Positions 8,095-17,344 of a stretch of DNA of 64,000 bases are shown in pieces. How positions within the stretch are numbered: position 1 is the first letter of the stretch; every line of letters starts with the position of its first letter. Under the pieces are notes generated by a model. The model worked only from the letters and a program-made list of their open reading frames with translations, did not search any database and was not told the origin of the DNA. A program made the translations under genes and the position numbers. The stretch comes from Fredinandcohnia onubensis (GTDB lineage Bacteria > Bacillota > Bacilli > Bacillales > Bacillaceae_L): positions 124,001 through 188,000 of the forward strand of contig NZ_NSEA01000005.1 in the NCBI RefSeq assembly GCF_002734285.1, in the 5' to 3' direction.

Positions 8095-10086
8095 TTGAGT
8101 GAACTAAGAAACAGGCAGGTACATTTAGACTTTCATACTAGTGAATATATTCCTAATGTTGCAAGTGAGTTTGTTGCTGAAGAATTTGTAGAGACTCTAA
8201 AAAAGGCGAACGTAAATTCGATTACTTGTTTTGCGAGATGCCATCACGGATGGTTATACTATCCATCAAAAAAACATCCAGAATTAATGCACCCTAATCT
8301 AGAAAATAAAAATCTATTATTAAAACAAATAGAGATTTGTCATAAAAATGATATTAAGGTTCCAATATATACAACGGTTCAGTGGGATGGTTATGTAATG
8401 AAGCATCATCCTGAATGGCTCTGTGTGGACGAGAATGGAGAGTTTATTAATAGCCAGAATGTTCCTAGTCCTCATTTTTATTATACTATTTGTTTAAATA
8501 GTGAGTACCGACAATTTTTCAAGGAGCACTTACAAGATATTATTGAAGTAGTGAGACCTGAAAATATAGATGGCTTCTTTTTAGATATTCTTTTTAAGGT
8601 GGATTGTCATTGTAGTAACTGTTTTAAACAAATGAAACGTAAGGGTCTAAATACAGAGATTAAAAGAGATAGAATTTCTTATTCATTGATTATGTTAGAT
8701 GAATTTAGAGAAGAAATAAGTGCTTTAATTAAAGAAAAAGTTCCACAAGCAACTATATTCTATAATAGTTCCCATATAGGACCAACACAAAAAAAGAGTT
8801 TGGCAAGCTTTACACATTTAGAACTAGAATCTTTACCAAGTGGAGGTTGGGGTTACGACCACTTCCCTGCGACGATGAGATATTCTAGAGGGTTAGGTAA
8901 GAATGTTGTCGGTATGACAGGAAAGTTCCACACGTATTGGGGAGACTTTCATTCTCTAAAAAATAAGGCAGCATTAGAATTTGAATGTTTTAACATGCTA
9001 GCACTTGGAGCTTCTTGTTCAATTGGAGACCAGCTTCATCCAAGTGGCAAGCTGTCAGAAGCTGCTTATGATTTGATTGGTCATGTTTATAGTAAAGTTG
9101 CAAAAGTTGAAGAATACGTTAAAGACAGTAAACCTGTATCAGAAATTGGTGTATTTACACCAGAAGAATATTACGTACCGGGCGATCACAATCTTGGGAT
9201 TCATCCATCATTAATTGGTACTGTTAGAATGCTTCAGGAATTGTCATACCAGTTCGATATAATCGATAGCAAAATGGACTTTGAAAAATATAAATTGTTA
9301 ATTTTACCTGATGTAATTGACTTTACCCCTGAATTGAAATACAAGCTAAAAGATTATACGCAAAATGGTGGCAAAGTAATTGGAACCTACGAGTCCCTTA
9401 TAGATAAAGAAAATAAAGGTAGCAATTTTTACGGTAATCAATTTCTTGGAAATTCAGAGTACGATCGAGATTTCGTGTTACCAAATGCTACTATTGGAAA
9501 AAATTTCTACCAAGAAGAATATGTGATGTATGGAAAAGCTGCAAAAATAGAATCAGTAGAGTCAGAAGTATTAATGGATACAATTAAACCGTACTTTAAC
9601 AGAGAAGGCGAGACTTTTTGCTCTCATCAACATGCACCTTCTTCAAGAAATCTTGGTTATCCTGCGGTTACAAGAAAACAAAATGTAATATATTTTGCAC
9701 ATCCTATTTTTAAGCTGTATCGAAAAAATAGCCCATATTGGTGTAAAGAGATGGTTAAAGATGCAATAGAACTGCTGTTAGATCATAAGTTGGTTACTCA
9801 CGATGGACCTTCTACCCTTTTAACAGCTTTGAACGAAAAGGAAAATGAGTATAAACTGTTGCATTTCCTTCATTATATTACAGAAAAAAGATCTGAAGAT
9901 ATATATACTATCGAGGATGTTATTCCTCTTTATAACATCGAAGTTAAGTTGCTTATTGGAGACAGAAAAGTGAAGACTGTAAAAAATATACAAAAACAAG
10001 AAGAAATCCAATATGAAGTAGAGAATGAATATATTAAATTTAAAATTGATAAAATTGAAGGGCATCTTATGGTATTAATTGACTAG
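8095..10086 (+). CDS. GHL6/GH151-like glycoside hydrolase, putative alpha-L-fucosidase
   Basis: A protein of about 663 residues with an N-terminal TIM-barrel of the hypothetical glycosyl hydrolase 6 type, followed by a beta-galactosidase trimerisation-like domain from about residue 360. The barrel has CFARCHHGWLYYP near residue 42, a WDGYVMKHHPEWLC stretch, and IDGFFLDI near 177, where an acidic catalytic residue is expected. A C-x-C-x2-C cluster follows that barrel motif. GH151 enzymes with this layout include alpha-L-fucosidases, which suits the adjacent fucose operon (inference). I chose TTG at 8095, 8 bases after GGAGG, over upstream in-frame starts lacking a site. No signal peptide, so the substrate is cleaved in the cytoplasm after import. 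Other glycosides are possible. Confidence 0.75.
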   Translation: MSELRNRQVHLDFHTSEYIPNVASEFVAEEFVETLKKANVNSITCFARCHHGWLYYPSKKHPELMHPNLENKNLLLKQIEICHKNDIKVPIYTTVQWDGYVMKHHPEWLCVDENGEFINSQNVPSPHFYYTICLNSEYRQFFKEHLQDIIEVVRPENIDGFFLDILFKVDCHCSNCFKQMKRKGLNTEIKRDRISYSLIMLDEFREEISALIKEKVPQATIFYNSSHIGPTQKKSLASFTHLELESLPSGGWGYDHFPATMRYSRGLGKNVVGMTGKFHTYWGDFHSLKNKAALEFECFNMLALGASCSIGDQLHPSGKLSEAAYDLIGHVYSKVAKVEEYVKDSKPVSEIGVFTPEEYYVPGDHNLGIHPSLIGTVRMLQELSYQFDIIDSKMDFEKYKLLILPDVIDFTPELKYKLKDYTQNGGKVIGTYESLIDKENKGSNFYGNQFLGNSEYDRDFVLPNATIGKNFYQEEYVMYGKAAKIESVESEVLMDTIKPYFNREGETFCSHQHAPSSRNLGYPAVTRKQNVIYFAHPIFKLYRKNSPYWCKEMVKDAIELLLDHKLVTHDGPSTLLTALNEKENEYKLLHFLHYITEKRSEDIYTIEDVIPLYNIEVKLLIGDRKVKTVKNIQKQEEIQYEVENEYIKFKIDKIEGHLMVLID

Positions 10087-10154
10087 ATTTGAATTTGGAA
10101 GATTATTAGGAATTTTTATAGAACAATAAATAGAAGAATTGGAGAGTGAGTTTG

Positions 10155-11027
10155 GTGAAAGTTGGTTTAAGTACTTATAGTCTAGTAAGAGAATTAAGAG
10201 AAGAATCAATGAACGTGTTAGATGTTATACAATGGGTTGCTGATAATGGTGGTGAACATGTAGAGTTAGTTCCCTACGGCTATTCAGTTGTCGATAACAT
10301 TGAATTAGCTGATCAAATCAAAGAAAAAGCAGCTGAAGTAGGCATTGAATTGTCAGCTTATTCTTTACCAGCCAATTTTGTTCAGGCAGAGGAGGCTTTC
10401 AATGAAGAAGTTGAACGACTAAAAAAGCATGTAGATATTGTCAATCGATTAGGAATTAAAATTATGCGACATGACGTAACTGCATTCACCCTGCCACCAG
10501 AACATATGACTATACATTATTTTGATGAACATTTAGAAAAACTAGTATTAGGAAGTCAATTAATAGCTGATTATGCTTCACAATATGGAATTACTACAAC
10601 TATAGAAAATCACGGTTTTAATGTTCAGTCAAGTGACCGTGTTCAAAGACTTCTTCGTGAAGTAAACCGAGATAATTTCAAGACAACACTTGATGTTGGT
10701 AATTTCCTTTGTATTGATGAAGACCCACTCGTAGGTGTTAAGAAAAATATTAAATATGCCTCAACTGTTCATTTTAAAGATTTCTATATCCGTCCATATT
10801 ATGAAAATCCAGGAGATGGAGTTTGGTTCAGAACAGTAAATGAAAATTATCTAAGAGGTGCAATAGTTGGCCATGGTGATCTAAATATAAGAGAGATTAT
10901 TAGAATTGTTAAGAACTCTGGTTATGATGGGTATTTAACAGTTGAATTTGAGGGAATGGAAGACTGTAAGGTTGGTTCGAAAATTGGTATGGATAACGTA
11001 AGAAGACTATGGCATGAAATAAAATAA
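10155..11027 (+). CDS. Sugar phosphate isomerase/epimerase-like TIM barrel
   Basis: About 290 residues of the xylose-isomerase-like TIM-barrel (AP endonuclease 2) family. The start MKVGLSTYSL, the central TTIENHGFNVQSS metal-site region with ENHG, TTLDVGNFL, and the HFKDFY segment are typical. These enzymes isomerise or epimerise sugars, inositol derivatives or keto sugars using a divalent metal. I prefer GTG at 10155, whose product begins like family members, over GTG at 10146, which overlaps the GGAGAG site. It lies between the glycosidase and an oxidoreductase gene. A second, distant family member is encoded at 12120; together they suggest sequential steps on the released sugar. Confidence 0.85.
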   Translation: MKVGLSTYSLVRELREESMNVLDVIQWVADNGGEHVELVPYGYSVVDNIELADQIKEKAAEVGIELSAYSLPANFVQAEEAFNEEVERLKKHVDIVNRLGIKIMRHDVTAFTLPPEHMTIHYFDEHLEKLVLGSQLIADYASQYGITTTIENHGFNVQSSDRVQRLLREVNRDNFKTTLDVGNFLCIDEDPLVGVKKNIKYASTVHFKDFYIRPYYENPGDGVWFRTVNENYLRGAIVGHGDLNIREIIRIVKNSGYDGYLTVEFEGMEDCKVGSKIGMDNVRRLWHEIK

Positions 11028-11057
11028 AAAAAATCCTAGGGGAAGGATGGGGTAAAT

Positions 11058-12119
11058 GTGGAGAAATTAAAAGTATGTGTGATAGGTACAGGCTCAATTT
11101 CTGACATGCATTTACAGTCTTATGCGAATAATTCTGACGCAATTTTATACGGAGTTTATGATTATTCGACAGAGAGAGCGGAAAAAAAAGCAAAGCAATA
11201 CGGAATAGAGCGTGTATATTGCAGCTTAGAAGATGTCTTCCAGGATCCAGAGGTAGATGCTGTAAGTATTTGTACGTGGAATAATACTCATGCTGACATT
11301 TCAATTGGTGCCCTTAAAGGTGGAAAACACGTATTAGTTGAAAAACCTTTGTCAATGAATGTTGAGGAAGCAATAAAAGTAGAGGAAGCCGTACGCGAAA
11401 CGAACAAAATATTGCAAGTGGGCTTCGTACGGAGATTTGCAACAAATACAAAGGTACTAAAGTCCTTCATTGACAACGGTAAATTAGGAGAAATTTATTA
11501 TGCCAAAGCATCATGTTTACGCCGTTTAGGGAATCCCGGTGGATGGTTTGCAGATATAGAACGTTCTGGTGGAGGTCCTTTGATTGATTTAGGTGTACAT
11601 ATTATTGATATTTGTTGGTACTTAATGGGCCGTCCAAAGGTAAAGTCAATTACAGGTCACACCTATCATCAACTTGGGAATCGCGGAAATGTTGAAAACC
11701 TTAGTTTTTATAAGGCTGCTGATTATGATAAAGAAAAGAATACTGTTGAGGATATGGCAAATGCTCTTATTACATTTGAAAATGGTGCTTCATTAATCGT
11801 TGATGTTGCGTTTACACTCCATGCCAAAAAAGATGAGATTCAAGTGAAGTTATTTGGTACAAATGGTGGAGCGGAATTAGAGCCTGAATTAATGTTGATA
11901 AGTGAAGAAAATAATACAATTATTAATATTGACCCACAGGTTGATCATAAAACCTTTGATTTTAACAATGCATTTCAAAGTGAAATTGATGCTTTTGTCA
12001 CTAGTTGTTTGACTGGAGAAAAGCCTGTTGCTCCTGTTGAGGATGGGGTTGAAATTATGAAAATTCTCCATGGAATTTATGAAGCTTCTGCTAATAAAAG
12101 TGTGGTGACATTTTCATAA
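11058..12119 (+). CDS. Gfo/Idh/MocA family NAD(P)-dependent oxidoreductase
   Basis: A 353-residue sugar/inositol dehydrogenase-like protein. An N-terminal Rossmann motif (CVIGTGSI at residues 7-14) is followed by the EKPLSMNVEEA signature near residue 95 and the catalytic-region LIDLGVHIIDIC near 176. Family members oxidise or reduce hydroxyl groups of sugars and cyclitols. The gene starts with GTG after GGAAGGATGGGG and ends directly against the next ATG (TAA immediately followed by ATG), which implies coupling. In a 3-keto-glycoside type scheme, this family works together with sugar isomerase-like TIM barrels, two of which flank it here; that is a possible alternative role to simple sugar oxidation. 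Confidence 0.88.
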   Translation: MEKLKVCVIGTGSISDMHLQSYANNSDAILYGVYDYSTERAEKKAKQYGIERVYCSLEDVFQDPEVDAVSICTWNNTHADISIGALKGGKHVLVEKPLSMNVEEAIKVEEAVRETNKILQVGFVRRFATNTKVLKSFIDNGKLGEIYYAKASCLRRLGNPGGWFADIERSGGGPLIDLGVHIIDICWYLMGRPKVKSITGHTYHQLGNRGNVENLSFYKAADYDKEKNTVEDMANALITFENGASLIVDVAFTLHAKKDEIQVKLFGTNGGAELEPELMLISEENNTIINIDPQVDHKTFDFNNAFQSEIDAFVTSCLTGEKPVAPVEDGVEIMKILHGIYEASANKSVVTFS

Positions 12120-13007
12120 ATGGAACAAGTAAAAGTCTTAAATAAAATAGGTATTATTGTAGATGGCTTAGGCTTACCCCTTCAAGAAGGACTTAAAGTT
12201 GCGAAGAATATTGGAGCAGACGGTGTACAAATCTACGCGGTCGAAGGAGAAATGGCGCCGGAAAACCTCAGCACAACTGCACGGAAGGAACTTAGAACTT
12301 ACATTCAATCATTAGGGTTGGAGATATCTGCTCTCTGCGGTGATCTAGGTGGTCACGGATTTCAAGATAGTGCACAAAATAAAGTTAAAATTGAAAAATC
12401 AAAAAGAATTTTAGACCTCGCAGTTGAATTGGGTACAAATATTGTTACAACACATATTGGTATAGTTCCCGAGGAAAAAAATAGTTTTATATATGAAAAT
12501 ATGCAGAGGGCATGTGATGAACTAGGTATTTATGCTAAAAGTTTGAATGCTTATTTCGCAATTGAAACAGGACCCGAAACATCTATGACATTGAAGTCAT
12601 TTTTAGATAGCTTGAGTACCAATGGGGTCTCTGTTAATTTTGACCCTGCAAATATGGTTATGGTAACTGGAGATGATCCGGTTGAAGGTGTAAGGATTTT
12701 AAAAGATTATATTGTTCACACTCACGTAAAAGATGGGATACAACTTAAGCCCGTTGATCCACGAGATGTTTACGGTTCAATTGGATATGGGAAAGGTTTA
12801 GAACATGAAAAAATTTCCCAAATGGTTGCGTCTGGAAAGTTCTTCAGGGAAGTACCTCTTGGCGGAGGTTCTGTTGACTTTGACAAGTATTTTGAAGTCT
12901 TAAATGAGGTTCAATATAATGGATATCTAACGATTGAACGAGAAGTAAAATCTAACCCAATAAAGGATATATCAGAAGCTGTACAGTTTATTAAAGGATA
13001 TAGATAA
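12120..13007 (+). CDS. Sugar isomerase/epimerase-like TIM barrel (second)
   Basis: A 295-residue xylose-isomerase-like TIM barrel protein. Conserved metal-site segments are visible: TTHIGIVPEE near residue 110, FAIETGPE near 144, NFDPANM near 172, HTHVKDG near 200 and GGGSVDFDKY near 243. It is only remotely similar to the family member at 10155. The ATG begins at the base after the preceding stop, with no clear ribosome binding site in the spacer, so translation probably depends on re-initiation. It is the last gene of the operon and is followed by a strong terminator. Confidence 0.86.
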   Translation: MEQVKVLNKIGIIVDGLGLPLQEGLKVAKNIGADGVQIYAVEGEMAPENLSTTARKELRTYIQSLGLEISALCGDLGGHGFQDSAQNKVKIEKSKRILDLAVELGTNIVTTHIGIVPEEKNSFIYENMQRACDELGIYAKSLNAYFAIETGPETSMTLKSFLDSLSTNGVSVNFDPANMVMVTGDDPVEGVRILKDYIVHTHVKDGIQLKPVDPRDVYGSIGYGKGLEHEKISQMVASGKFFREVPLGGGSVDFDKYFEVLNEVQYNGYLTIEREVKSNPIKDISEAVQFIKGYR

Positions 13008-13049
13008 ACGCAAATATCAATTATCTGTACACAATAATTATTACACAAA

Positions 13050-13091
13050 GGCATCCTAAAGGGGTAATAATCGCTTTAGGATGCCGTTTTA
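13050..13091 (+). terminator. Terminator of the ABC/glycosidase operon
   Basis: A perfect 12-bp stem (GGCATCCTAAAG at 13050-13061 with its complement at 13074-13085) and a 12-base loop, followed by GTTTT. It closes the operon 4886-13007 and separates it from the ROK regulator gene. Confidence 0.85.
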
Positions 13092-13160
13092 ACAACTTTA
13101 TTAAATTAATTGATTGATTATTGAACAGTATAGATAATAATTTGTGAAGAAGGTTATGAA

Positions 13161-14315
13161 ATGGAGAAACAAGACCAATTATTAATGAAAAAACAGAATA
13201 AAAAGTTAGTATTAGAGATTATAAAGCATCAGTCACCTATTTCTAGAATGGAAATTGCAAAAGTAACTGGAATGAGTCCAACGACAATTACCAGAATTGT
13301 AAACGAATTGCACGAACAAGGATTTGTAAAAGAAACTGAATTAGTCACCTCGGGTGTAGGGAGAAGAGCAACATTACTCGATGTCTCTGGTGAAGTGCTT
13401 TACACTATTGGAATTGAACTTGATAAGCTGATAATCAAAGTAGGCATTGTGAACTATATTGGCGAAATTGTTGCATGGAGAAGTGAGTTAAGGGAACAGT
13501 CAGAAAAATACGATATAACGATCGAAAAGGTTTTAAAAATTATTAATGAATTAATTAAAGTAAACAAAATACCAAGAGAAAAAATAATTGGTGTTGCTGT
13601 TGGTCTACCTGGTTTAATTGATTACAAAAATGGGATTGTTAATGTTTCTGACCAGTTAAAATGGAAAAATGTAAACTTAGCATCTGATTTAAGAGGACGA
13701 TTAGGTTTTAATGTAATTATTGATAATGAATTAAAAATGAAAATAGTAGCTGAGAATTATACTGGTAGAGCAAAAGATTCTCGGAATGCAGTACTAGTGG
13801 GGATTGGTTCAGGGATTGGTTCTGCGATTATTTTAAATGGTGAAATATATAGAGGAGAGTCAAATAACGCTGGTGAGATCGGGCATACAGTAATAGACCC
13901 GACTGGAAACGTGTGTAACTGTGGAAAGATTGGTTGTCTAGCAACTTATATATCCGAGGGAGCAATCTTGTCTGACGCAAGGAAAGTAAAAGATGTTGAT
14001 TGTATTGAAGATGTTTTTGATTCATATCGAAACCAAGAATCTTGGGCAGTCAATATTCTAGATAGAGCTTCTACCTATATTGCTCTTGCGATAAGCAATA
14101 TCTTATGCGTATATGACCCAGAAGTAATAATTCTGAGTGGGAATACCATTCAAAAGTTTCCGGAAATAAAAGAGGCAATAGAAAGGAAATTAGATTTATT
14201 TGTTTGGGAGCCTATTAAAGAAAAAGTAAAAATGGTGTATTCTGAGTTGCGGGATCGTGGTGTAGTTCTTGGTTCAGCAATCCAGGCACAAAATATGCTT
14301 CTAGATCTTGAATAA
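13161..14315 (+). CDS. ROK family transcriptional repressor
   Basis: A 384-residue ROK regulator. An N-terminal winged helix-turn-helix (residues about 15-70, with ISRMEIAKVTGMSPTTITR) precedes a sugar-kinase-like ROK domain. The ROK signature is present: GIGSGIGSAIILNG near 215, GEIGH near 237, and the zinc-binding CNCGKIGCL near 251. Such XylR/NagC-type proteins repress sugar operons and are released by a sugar ligand. It lies just downstream of the fucoside operon, in the same direction but with its own start region, so it is the best candidate regulator for the two sugar operons (inference). The Asp needed for kinase activity was not checked. Confidence 0.9.
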   Translation: MEKQDQLLMKKQNKKLVLEIIKHQSPISRMEIAKVTGMSPTTITRIVNELHEQGFVKETELVTSGVGRRATLLDVSGEVLYTIGIELDKLIIKVGIVNYIGEIVAWRSELREQSEKYDITIEKVLKIINELIKVNKIPREKIIGVAVGLPGLIDYKNGIVNVSDQLKWKNVNLASDLRGRLGFNVIIDNELKMKIVAENYTGRAKDSRNAVLVGIGSGIGSAIILNGEIYRGESNNAGEIGHTVIDPTGNVCNCGKIGCLATYISEGAILSDARKVKDVDCIEDVFDSYRNQESWAVNILDRASTYIALAISNILCVYDPEVIILSGNTIQKFPEIKEAIERKLDLFVWEPIKEKVKMVYSELRDRGVVLGSAIQAQNMLLDLE

Positions 14316-14354
14316 ACTTGGTGTATTGATTAAACATCGAAGGGCAGGAATATC

Positions 14355-15371
14355 ATGAAATTTGAACTACTAATTGAAGAAACAAGAGCTGGTTTACTTG
14401 AAAATGTTCATATTGGGATGATTTGTGGGGTTAATAAACTTTTCGAAACAAAATATGAGGTCGGTGACACAGAACATTATACTTATTTCCGTTCAGCCGC
14501 CAAACCAATTCAAGCATTACCAGTATTTCTATCAAATATTATATCGAAATATAATCTAACAAGTGAAGAGGCTACACTGTTTACTGCTTCTCATCGGGGT
14601 GAAACATATCATATTGAGGCTCTTGAATCATTGCTAAAGAAGCTCCCGATTAAAGAGGAGGATTTGTTCTGCCCACCTTCTTACCCTTTAAATGTATTTC
14701 CAAGAGAGGAGATGCTAAGGAAGGGAATAAAAAAGAGAAGACTTTACCACAACTGCTCTGGTAAACATATGGGATTTTTAGCTATTTGTCGTGAAATGGG
14801 CTATCCAGTTAAGGGATATTGGGAAGTCGATCATCCCCTCCAGCAACACATATTAAGTGTTCTTTCTACTCTCTCGGAGGTACCAATCTCTGATATAAAG
14901 ATTGGGACTGACGGATGTGGAGTACCTGTATTTGCTATTCCGTTGAAAAACATGGCTATCACGTATCTAAAGCTAGCATGCCCCGATTTGATTGTTTCTC
15001 CTAATTTAAAAGAAGCAGTAAAACAAATGACAAGTATAATGAATGAGCATCCAAGGATGGTTGCCTCCAATCAGTTTATCTGTACGACTTTATTAGAAGA
15101 CACAAACATTGTAGCAAAGGGTGGTGCTCAGGGTGTTTACTGCTTTGGATTAAAAAAAGAAAAAATTGGATTTGCTTTAAAAGTAGCGAATGGATCTGAG
15201 GATGTTTGGCCAAACATAGTTGCCGCCATCTTGGAACAAATCAATTACTCTAACAAAGAAACAATTAATAGATTGAAAGCATTAAAACCTTCACTCATAA
15301 AAAATGACTCAGGGGTTGAAGTTGGGAGTATTAGGGAAGCATTTACACTAAAGGCCTTTTCTTACAGGTAA
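14355..15371 (+). CDS. Asparaginase II family protein
   Basis: A 338-residue protein of the thermolabile L-asparaginase/asparaginase-II family (PF06089 type). Typical segments are the TYFRSAAKPIQALP block near residue 42, ASHRGE near 77, HNCSGKHMGFL near 133, and GTDGCGVPVFA near 188. Known members hydrolyse L-asparagine; many are uncharacterised amidase-like proteins. It starts 39 bases after the ROK gene with a weak GGGCAGG site, so it may be co-transcribed with the repressor. Its relation to the sugar operon is unclear. A terminator follows. Confidence 0.85.
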   Translation: MKFELLIEETRAGLLENVHIGMICGVNKLFETKYEVGDTEHYTYFRSAAKPIQALPVFLSNIISKYNLTSEEATLFTASHRGETYHIEALESLLKKLPIKEEDLFCPPSYPLNVFPREEMLRKGIKKRRLYHNCSGKHMGFLAICREMGYPVKGYWEVDHPLQQHILSVLSTLSEVPISDIKIGTDGCGVPVFAIPLKNMAITYLKLACPDLIVSPNLKEAVKQMTSIMNEHPRMVASNQFICTTLLEDTNIVAKGGAQGVYCFGLKKEKIGFALKVANGSEDVWPNIVAAILEQINYSNKETINRLKALKPSLIKNDSGVEVGSIREAFTLKAFSYR

Positions 15372-15378
15372 AAGAACG

Positions 15379-15417
15379 CACAGCCTAACCTTTAATTGAG
15401 GTTGACTGTGTTTTTTT
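15379..15417 (+). terminator. Terminator after asparaginase gene
   Basis: Two stacked stems (15379-15383 with 15406-15410 and 15387-15391 with 15399-15403) followed by seven Ts. Strong intrinsic terminator. Confidence 0.85.
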
Positions 15418-15526
15418 ATGAAAAATATCCTATAAATAATATAAGGTATTTGAAGCATAGTAGAGTTGATTCCTCCCCTCAAAAAACTATCCACAACCCC
15501 GAAAATCTTGATACAATAGGGACAGA

Positions 15527-15582
15527 GGGAAAGGTCCCATGTCCCAAAAATATTACCTGAAGTGGGACATGGAACCTTTCCC
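15527..15582. repeat. GGGAC-type palindromic repeat, copy A
   Basis: Two 20-base arms, 15527-15546 and 15563-15582, are inverted copies with a single mismatch around a 16-base loop. The left arm begins GGGAAAGGTCCC and ends ATGTCCCA. It shares the core ACAGAGGGA-AGGTCCC with the copy at 57360, read on the other strand. It sits directly ahead of the lytS ribosome binding site, so if transcribed it would fold just upstream of that gene. No T tract follows. Confidence 0.75.
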
Positions 15583-15606
15583 CGCGACCCAAAAAGGAGC
15601 ATGTTT

Positions 15607-17343
15607 ATGTTCGTATTGTTGATTACGTTGTTGGAGCGGTTAGGGATTATTGTTGCAATCGCTTTTATTTTAACTAGATTGAAGTTTTTTAGAGGGATGA
15701 TGTATCAGGAGGAGCTGAACCGCTGGCAGAAGCTTGTGGCGATTGTCTTCTTTGGTTTTTTTGGAATTATCGGTACGTATACTGGCTTAAGCCTGAACAC
15801 GGAAAGTTTGCAGCTTGACCGGTGGGCATCTGCTTTAACCACTGATGAGGCCTTAGCGAACTCACGGGTAATTGGCGTTGTGCTTGCGGGTCTTCTTGGT
15901 GGCTACAAGGTCGGTTTAGGTGCGGGCCTAATTGCAGGAATTCATCGCTTTACCCTGGGAGGGTTTACTGCGTTTTCCTGTGGCTTTGCATCGATTATTG
16001 CTGGTTTTATCTCCGGATACTTTTATAAGAAAAATAAACATGTGAAGCTGAGCACAGCATTTATTATTGCAGCCTCTGCGGAAGCTCTTCAAATGCTGGT
16101 TATTTTGCTCTTCTCACGCCCGTTTGAAAAGGCGTGGGCTTTAGTTGAGATCATAGGAATTCCGATGATTATAGCAAATGGTCTAGGCTGTGCACTTTTC
16201 CTTATGATTATTAAGAGTGTAATTAATGAGGGAGAACGGGTGGGGGCTGTTCAAGCTCAAAAAACACTGCGGATTGCTGACAAGACGCTCGCTTATTTAC
16301 GGAACGGTTTGAATCGTGAGACAGCCCAGGCTGTTTGCAATATTATTCAGGATGAAATTCAAGCTACGGCTGTTTCGATGACAAACACGAACGAAATCCT
16401 AGCGCATGTGGGTCTTGGTCATAACCACCACCGTTCACAAATGCCTATTCAAACACAAATTACACAGGAAGTTATTCATAACGGTAAAATTGTAATCGCA
16501 AACAAAAAAATGATTCAATGTCGAGATGAGGATTGTCCACTTGGTGCGGCTGTAATTGCTCCCTTAAAACGTAGAGAAGAAACGATTGGGACGTTAAAAT
16601 TCTATTTTCGTTCTGAAAAGGAAATTACACCAGTTGTCACAGAACTCATCTCTGGTTTAAGTTCCCTTTTAAGTAATCAGCTTGAAATTGCGGAGGCGGA
16701 CAAGGCGTTTCAGCTCGCAAAAGAAGCAGAAATCAAAGTGCTTCAAGCCCAAATCAGTCCGCATTTTCTGTTTAATACATTAAATACGATCCTCTCATTA
16801 GTAAGGAGAGACCCAACAAAAGCTAGAAAACTACTCGTTTCTTTATCACATTTCTTACGTCAGAACCTATCTGTAACGACACAAAATGTAACAACTTTAG
16901 AGCAGGAATTACGGCAGGTTCGAGCTTATTTAGAAATTGAGGAAACAAGGTTTGTAGACAAATTGAAGGTATCATATAAGGTAGAGGAAGCGGCTTTGTA
17001 TCAGCATATTCCACCACTTACTCTACAGCCGATTGTAGAAAATGCCATCAAGCATGGCATGAAGAACCGTGATGGAGACTTTCAGGTCAGTATTTCCATT
17101 CAAAAAGGGAATGACTGTGTTTATGTAAAGGTTGAGGATAATGGAATGGGGATGAGTAAAGAACGAGCTAGGGAAATTTGCGTTACCCCAATCAAGTCAG
17201 AAAAAGGTAGTGGTGTCGCTTTATATAACGTTAATAGAAGGCTCACGATGCATTTTGGTGAAAAGTCCGCATTAGCAATTAAAAGCGAAGTAAATAAGGG
17301 AACGGAAATCGCGTTTTCAATCCCACTTACGGAGGCTATATAG
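15607..17343 (+). CDS. LytS-type sensor histidine kinase
   Basis: About 578 residues. An N-terminal block of six or so hydrophobic helices (5TM LytS-type receptor, residues 1-200) is followed by a GAF-like domain (about 215-350), a histidine kinase dimerisation segment with QAQISPHFLFNTLNTI near 380, and an ATPase domain with NAIKHGM and a glycine-rich DNGMG motif. The ATG at 15607 is preferred over 15601 or 15562, since AAGGAG at 15594-15599 then has a workable spacing of 7. It signals to the LytTR regulator encoded one base later. Family members sense pyruvate (BtsS, Bacillus LytS) or membrane potential; location next to cstA favours a carbon-metabolite signal (inference). Confidence 0.9.
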   Translation: MFVLLITLLERLGIIVAIAFILTRLKFFRGMMYQEELNRWQKLVAIVFFGFFGIIGTYTGLSLNTESLQLDRWASALTTDEALANSRVIGVVLAGLLGGYKVGLGAGLIAGIHRFTLGGFTAFSCGFASIIAGFISGYFYKKNKHVKLSTAFIIAASAEALQMLVILLFSRPFEKAWALVEIIGIPMIIANGLGCALFLMIIKSVINEGERVGAVQAQKTLRIADKTLAYLRNGLNRETAQAVCNIIQDEIQATAVSMTNTNEILAHVGLGHNHHRSQMPIQTQITQEVIHNGKIVIANKKMIQCRDEDCPLGAAVIAPLKRREETIGTLKFYFRSEKEITPVVTELISGLSSLLSNQLEIAEADKAFQLAKEAEIKVLQAQISPHFLFNTLNTILSLVRRDPTKARKLLVSLSHFLRQNLSVTTQNVTTLEQELRQVRAYLEIEETRFVDKLKVSYKVEEAALYQHIPPLTLQPIVENAIKHGMKNRDGDFQVSISIQKGNDCVYVKVEDNGMGMSKERAREICVTPIKSEKGSGVALYNVNRRLTMHFGEKSALAIKSEVNKGTEIAFSIPLTEAI

Positions 17344-17344
17344 A

